64,000 nt of DNA from Pseudomonas poae (GTDB lineage Bacteria; Pseudomonadota; Gammaproteobacteria; Pseudomonadales; Pseudomonadaceae), in NCBI GenBank assembly GCA_028869255.1, contig CP110972.1, positions 6,672,001 to 6,736,000 on the forward strand. Reading direction: 5' to 3'. Below, piece after piece: positions 58,417-64,000 of the stretch; within the stretch, counting starts at the first letter, position 1; every line of letters starts with the position of its first letter. The notes beneath the pieces are model-generated. The model saw nothing but the letters and a program-made list of their open reading frames with translations, had not been told where the DNA came from and searched no databases. The translations under genes and the position numbers were made by a program.

Positions 58417-60090
58417 TCAGGCTTTTGCCGCCACGACCATTTTCTTCGCGTGGGCCAGGGACTCTTTGGTCAAATCAATGCCTCCCAGCATCCGCGCCAC
58501 TTCTTCCACGCGTTCCGATTTGTTCAGTTTGGACACGGCCGTGTGCGTCGCATCGCTGCCGCGTACTTTGTGCACAAACAAGTGCTGATGCCCTTGGGCA
58601 GCTACTTGCGGCAAGTGCGTCACAGTAAGTACTTGGCCACGCTCTCCAAGGCGGCGCAACAACTGGCCAACAATCTCGGCAGTCGGCCCGCCGATCCCCA
58701 CGTCCACTTCATCGAACACCAATGTGGGGACCCTTGAGGTCTGGGCGGTAATGACCTGAATCGCCAGGCTGATTCTTGACAGTTCGCCGCCGGACGCCAC
58801 TTTGGCCAGTGCCTTGAGTGGCTGGCCGGGGTTGGCGCTGACCAGCAACTCCACCTGTTCCAGGCCGTGGGGTTGAAGTTCATTGCTTGTGTTGGTATGC
58901 AGTTCGATGGTGAAGCGCCCGCCCGGCATGCCCAGGCGCTGAATTTCCTGTTCCACGGCACCGGCCAGGCTGGTTGCAGCTTGCTGACGTAGATCGCTCA
59001 GCTCGCGGGCTTTTTCCTGGTAGTGACGGGCGAAAGAGGCGAGTTCGTCGCCCAGACGTTCGATGGATTCGTCATTCGCATTCAGGGTTTCAATTTCATC
59101 CAGCAGTTTTTGCTGCATTGCCGCCACTTCGGTCGGCTGAATGCGGTGTTTGCGCGCCAGGGTATAGATGGTGTCCAGGCGCTCTTCGATTTCCTGAAGG
59201 CGCGCCGGGTCGGCATCGAAGTGATCCAGGAAGCGATTCAGCTCGCCAACGGCTTCCTCTACCTGAATCTGCGCACTGGTCAGCAGGGTGGTGGCCTCAC
59301 TCAATGAGCCTGACCCGCTGTTCACGCTGGACAGTCGATTGAGGCTGGCCGTCAGTGCGTTAAGTACATTGCCTGAATCACTCTCACTGCATTGCTCCAC
59401 CACTTGGCGGCAAATGCCCAGCAGGGTTTCTGCATTGGTGAGGTTCTTGTGTTCCTGCTCCAACTGCTCCAGTTCGGTTTCGCCGAGGCCCAGGCTTTCC
59501 AGTTCTTCAAGCTGATAGCTGAGCAGTTGATGGCGAGCGCGCTGTTCGTCGCCGGAATTGGAAAGGCGTTCCAGTTCCTGGCGTGTCTGCCTCCAGCGTT
59601 GCGCGGCCAGCTGCACCTGGCGGGCAAGGTCGGTGGCGCCAGCGTATTCATCGAGCAGGCGGCGGTGGGTGTCGGTTTTCAGCAGGGATTGGTGTTCGTG
59701 CTGGCTGTGGATGTCGATCAGCAACTCGCCCAAGGCCTTCAAGTCGCCAAGAGGGCAGGGCGTGCCATTGATATAGCCGCGGGAGCGCCCTTCAGCGGTG
59801 ATCACCCGGCGCAGGATGCACGGCCCTTCATTATTAAGATCGCGTTCGGCCAGCCAGGCTTCGGCTTCGGGGATGTCCGCCAGGTCGAAGGTCGCCAGGA
59901 TGTCGGCCTTGTCCGCGCCGGGGCGGACCACGCCGCTGTCGGCGCGGTCCCCGAGGGTCAGGCCCAGGGCGTCGAGCATGATCGACTTGCCGGCGCCGGT
60001 TTCGCCTGTGATTACGCTCATCCCGCGATCCAGTTCGAGATCCAGATGTTCAACGATGGCGTAGTTATGTACGGACAGGTGCACGAGCAT
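58417..60090 (-). CDS. recN: DNA repair protein RecN
   Basis: A 557-residue SMC-like ATPase used in double-strand break repair. The N-terminal Walker A is GETGAGKSIMLDALGL (about 29-44), with the coiled-coil arms between about 150-370. The C-terminal ABC signature is VASGGELSRISLAIQV (about 430), followed by Walker B VLVFDEVDVGIGG-type residues and the H-loop THLPQVAAQG. Start ATG 60090 (MLVHLSVHNYAIVEHLDLEL). It is divergent from grpE across about 250 bases. An SOS box was not identified with certainty. Confidence 0.95.
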   Translation of the reverse strand: MLVHLSVHNYAIVEHLDLELDRGMSVITGETGAGKSIMLDALGLTLGDRADSGVVRPGADKADILATFDLADIPEAEAWLAERDLNNEGPCILRRVITAEGRSRGYINGTPCPLGDLKALGELLIDIHSQHEHQSLLKTDTHRRLLDEYAGATDLARQVQLAAQRWRQTRQELERLSNSGDEQRARHQLLSYQLEELESLGLGETELEQLEQEHKNLTNAETLLGICRQVVEQCSESDSGNVLNALTASLNRLSSVNSGSGSLSEATTLLTSAQIQVEEAVGELNRFLDHFDADPARLQEIEERLDTIYTLARKHRIQPTEVAAMQQKLLDEIETLNANDESIERLGDELASFARHYQEKARELSDLRQQAATSLAGAVEQEIQRLGMPGGRFTIELHTNTSNELQPHGLEQVELLVSANPGQPLKALAKVASGGELSRISLAIQVITAQTSRVPTLVFDEVDVGIGGPTAEIVGQLLRRLGERGQVLTVTHLPQVAAQGHQHLFVHKVRGSDATHTAVSKLNKSERVEEVARMLGGIDLTKESLAHAKKMVVAAKA

Positions 60091-60262
60091 GAAGGTCGCT
60101 CCCAGGCTTTAGGTCTGGTTATTTATACAGTGTTTTGTTCGGCGCTGACAATCCTGGCGCTTAGCTCGATTTGCTTGATTCGCCGCTTTTCTTAGCGCAA
60201 CAAGGAATGAGTGCGCAGGAATTGATCCAGGCCCTGGAAAGACTTTTGGTAACGCTTGCGCC

Positions 60263-60290
60263 CTTGAACCTTGAAATTGTGGCCCCATAT
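60263..60290 (+). promoter_or_regulatory. Sigma-32 (heat-shock) promoter of grpE
   Basis: CTTGAA (60263-60268), 14 bases, then CCCCATAT (60283-60290): a close match to the RpoH consensus. A second CTTGAA at 60270-60275 has too short a spacing (7 bases). It lies about 55 bases before the grpE ATG. Confidence 0.8.
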
Positions 60291-60343
60291 ACCGGAACAG
60301 AAGCGCGAGTTGAGATCGCGCATGATTTTGAAAGGAGAAAACT

Positions 60344-60904
60344 ATGGCTGACGAACAGACGCAGGATACGCAAACTCCAGACGCCAACCAGGCTGCCTCG
60401 GATGACCTGGCAGCACGTGTGCTGGTGCTCGAAGAGCAATTGGCCACTGCGCAGGATCAGTCTTTGCGTGTTGCCGCCGATCTGCAGAACGTCCGCCGCC
60501 GTGCCGAGCAGGATGTAGAGAAGGCTCACAAGTTCGCGCTGGAAAAATTCGCCAGCGACTTGCTGCCGATCATCGACAGTCTGGAACGTGGCCTGGAGTT
60601 GTCCAACCCGGACGATGAAAACATCCGCCCAATGCGCGAAGGGATCGAGCTGACCCTGAAAATGTTCCAGGACACCCTGAAGCGTTATCAGTTGGAAGCC
60701 ATCGATCCACAAGGCGGCGAGCCCTTCAACGCTGAGCACCACCAAGCCATGGCCATGCAAGAGAGCCATGACCTGGAGCCTAACAGCGTGTTGAAAGTGT
60801 TCCAGAAGGGTTATCAGCTTAACGGTCGCTTGCTGCGCCCGGCGATGGTGGTGGTGAGCAAGGCTCCTGCACCGGTTTCACCTTCGATTGATGAGCAGGC
60901 TTGA
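60344..60904 (+). CDS. grpE: Nucleotide exchange factor GrpE
   Basis: A 186-residue cochaperone that releases ADP from DnaK. It has an acidic disordered start ([16 protein letters not shown]), a long helix (about 25-95, [20 protein letters not shown], then [20 protein letters not shown]) and a C-terminal beta domain ending [19 protein letters not shown] and [19 protein letters not shown] precedes the ATG by seven bases. First gene of the grpE-dnaK-dnaJ group. Confidence 0.97.
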   Translation: MADEQTQDTQTPDANQAASDDLAARVLVLEEQLATAQDQSLRVAADLQNVRRRAEQDVEKAHKFALEKFASDLLPIIDSLERGLELSNPDDENIRPMREGIELTLKMFQDTLKRYQLEAIDPQGGEPFNAEHHQAMAMQESHDLEPNSVLKVFQKGYQLNGRLLRPAMVVVSKAPAPVSPSIDEQA

Positions 60905-61006
60905 AATTCGCCGCAAGGCCCCCATCTATAAGTCAAGCGTTTAAGTGCTACCGCAGTTAGCCACCACTGCTGCGGCAACCAAATTCAAGTTTCGGGAGAG
61001 TAAATC

Positions 61007-62923
<1,917 letters not shown>

Positions 62924-63239
62924 GTTGGTCGCCCGGTTGACCGCTATCAAGCGGTGACTGGTAGGATGTCGCCGCGCGGGAGCTTGCTCCCGCGTTGGCG
63001 TGTCTGGGGTATGCGAATTTTTACAACATGCGACAAGCTTCGGATGTTGGCGGTGTGATCGGGAATGCTCCTGCTTTCCGAGCGATAAATACCGCGTTTT
63101 TGGCTGGGTTTCGGCTAAAAGCAGTAATGACCAGGATCGTTGAATTGACGTGAGTTGGGTCCGGGCCTGTATTGGGGCTCAACGAGTTTGGCAAGGCTCA
63201 GGAGGGTCTGGCTGAACGTCCTTAAGAGTGCAAAGACTT
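62924..63239. other. dnaK-dnaJ intergenic region with a single REP
   Basis: A 316-base gap. At 62974-62998 lies a GCGCGGGAGCTTGCTCCCGC palindrome, a lone REP of the GTGGGAGC type. No gene is seen. dnaJ may have its own promoter here, but I cannot name the boxes. Confidence 0.6.
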
Positions 63240-64000
63240 ATGGCAAAGCGTGACTATTACGAAGTGTTGGGTGTGGAGCGTGGCTCCAGCGAGGCGGACC
63301 TGAAAAAGGCTTACCGTCGCCTGGCGATGAAGCACCACCCGGACCGTAATCCGGATAGCAAAGAATCCGAAGAAATGTTCAAAGAGGCCAATGAGGCCTA
63401 CGAATGCCTGTCTGATCCCAACAAGCGTGCGGCCTACGATCAGTATGGCCATGCCGGTGTTGACCCGAGCATGGGTGGCGGCGGTGCGGGTTTTGGCGGT
63501 CAGAACTTCTCCGATATTTTCGGCGATGTTTTCAGCGACTTCTTCGGCGGTGGCCGGGGTGGCCAGCGTGGCGGTGCCCAGCGTGGCAGCGACTTGCGCT
63601 ACACCCTGGAGCTGAACCTGGAAGAGGCCGTGCGCGGCACCAGCGTCAATATCCGCGTGCCGACGTTGGTCAATTGCAAGCCGTGCGACGGTTCGGGCGC
63701 CAAGAAAGGCTCTTCGCCAATCACCTGCCCAACCTGCGGCGGTATCGGCCAAGTGCGCATGCAGCAGGGCTTCTTCTCGGTGCAGCAAACCTGCCCGCGC
63801 TGCCATGGCCAGGGCAAGATCATTTCCGATCCGTGCGACTCCTGCCATGGCGAAGGCCGCGTAGAAGAGTACAAAACCTTGTCGGTGAAAGTGCCGGCGG
63901 GTGTGGATACCGGCGACCGTATTCGTCTGTCGGGCGAAGGCGAGGCGGGCACTCAGGGTGGCCCTACCGGCGACCTGTACGTGGTGATCAATGTGCGCGA
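63240..64000 (+). CDS. dnaJ: Chaperone DnaJ (Hsp40), partial
   Basis: The first 253 codons of DnaJ; the gene runs past the right edge. The J domain (1-70) has [20 protein letters not shown] and the essential HPD in MKHHPDRNP (about 33-35). A Gly/Phe-rich region follows ([20 protein letters not shown], about 75-115), then four zinc repeats [24 protein letters not shown] and CDSCHGEG (about 145-205), and the start of the substrate domain. It stimulates DnaK ATPase and delivers clients. Confidence 0.97.
   Translation, partial: MAKRDYYEVLGVERGSSEADLKKAYRRLAMKHHPDRNPDSKESEEMFKEANEAYECLSDPNKRAAYDQYGHAGVDPSMGGGGAGFGGQNFSDIFGDVFSDFFGGGRGGQRGGAQRGSDLRYTLELNLEEAVRGTSVNIRVPTLVNCKPCDGSGAKKGSSPITCPTCGGIGQVRMQQGFFSVQQTCPRCHGQGKIISDPCDSCHGEGRVEEYKTLSVKVPAGVDTGDRIRLSGEGEAGTQGGPTGDLYVVINVR

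Overview
The window is a chromosomal segment of a fluorescent-group Pseudomonas. The evidence is the order of recognisable genes (cstA-ybdD-yjiA, glyA, a MorA-type GGDEF/EAL protein, ettA, gdhA; then ssrA, the lactate genes, smpB, ratA-rnfH, bamE, fur, recN, grpE-dnaK-dnaJ), the high GC with Pseudomonas codon use, and many REP-type palindromes starting GTGGGAGC or GTGGCGAGCGGGC. The species cannot be fixed from this alone.

Left chromosomal part (1-24183): carbon-starvation and metallochaperone genes, serine hydroxymethyltransferase, a 1283-residue c-di-GMP protein, the translation factor EttA, glutamate dehydrogenase, a Gre factor, a Lon-like protease, several envelope proteins of unknown role, and a glycosyltransferase. 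At 22841-23496 a deletion has joined the 5' end of a FecI-type sigma gene to the 3' end of a TonB-dependent receptor gene.

Genomic island (about 24184-49169): roughly 25 kb inserted at the 3' end of the tmRNA gene ssrA. The integrase (47703-48959) lies directly beside the tmRNA. A degenerate copy of the tmRNA 3' end sits at 24184-24205, and TGGAATACC repeats lie just inside both ends. The cargo is almost entirely DNA-defence-like: (i) a complete type I restriction-modification operon whose HsdS carries an extra C-terminal domain resembling Panacea/DUF4065; (ii) a 586-residue protein with a possible nuclease motif; (iii) a second recombinase/DUF3987 module; (iv) a coupled cluster of a nuclease-methylase-like fusion, a one-domain HsdS-like protein and a protein with a HEPN-like RX4H motif, followed by two DUF262 (GmrSD-like) proteins, the first frameshifted at a C run; (v) two AT-rich restriction-endonuclease-like genes. 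Items iv and v are bracketed by imperfect inverted repeats (36625-36710 and 47410-47496) resembling insertion-sequence ends. Cluster iv is the best candidate here for an undescribed system.

Right chromosomal part (49147-64000): tmRNA, a small secreted protein, the lactate operon (FAD/Fe-S D-lactate dehydrogenase and LldP, with the divergent regulator LldR and a near-perfect operator), then smpB (partner of tmRNA), ratA-rnfH, bamE, fur, recN and the heat-shock genes grpE, dnaK and dnaJ (dnaJ cut by the window edge) behind a sigma-32-type promoter.
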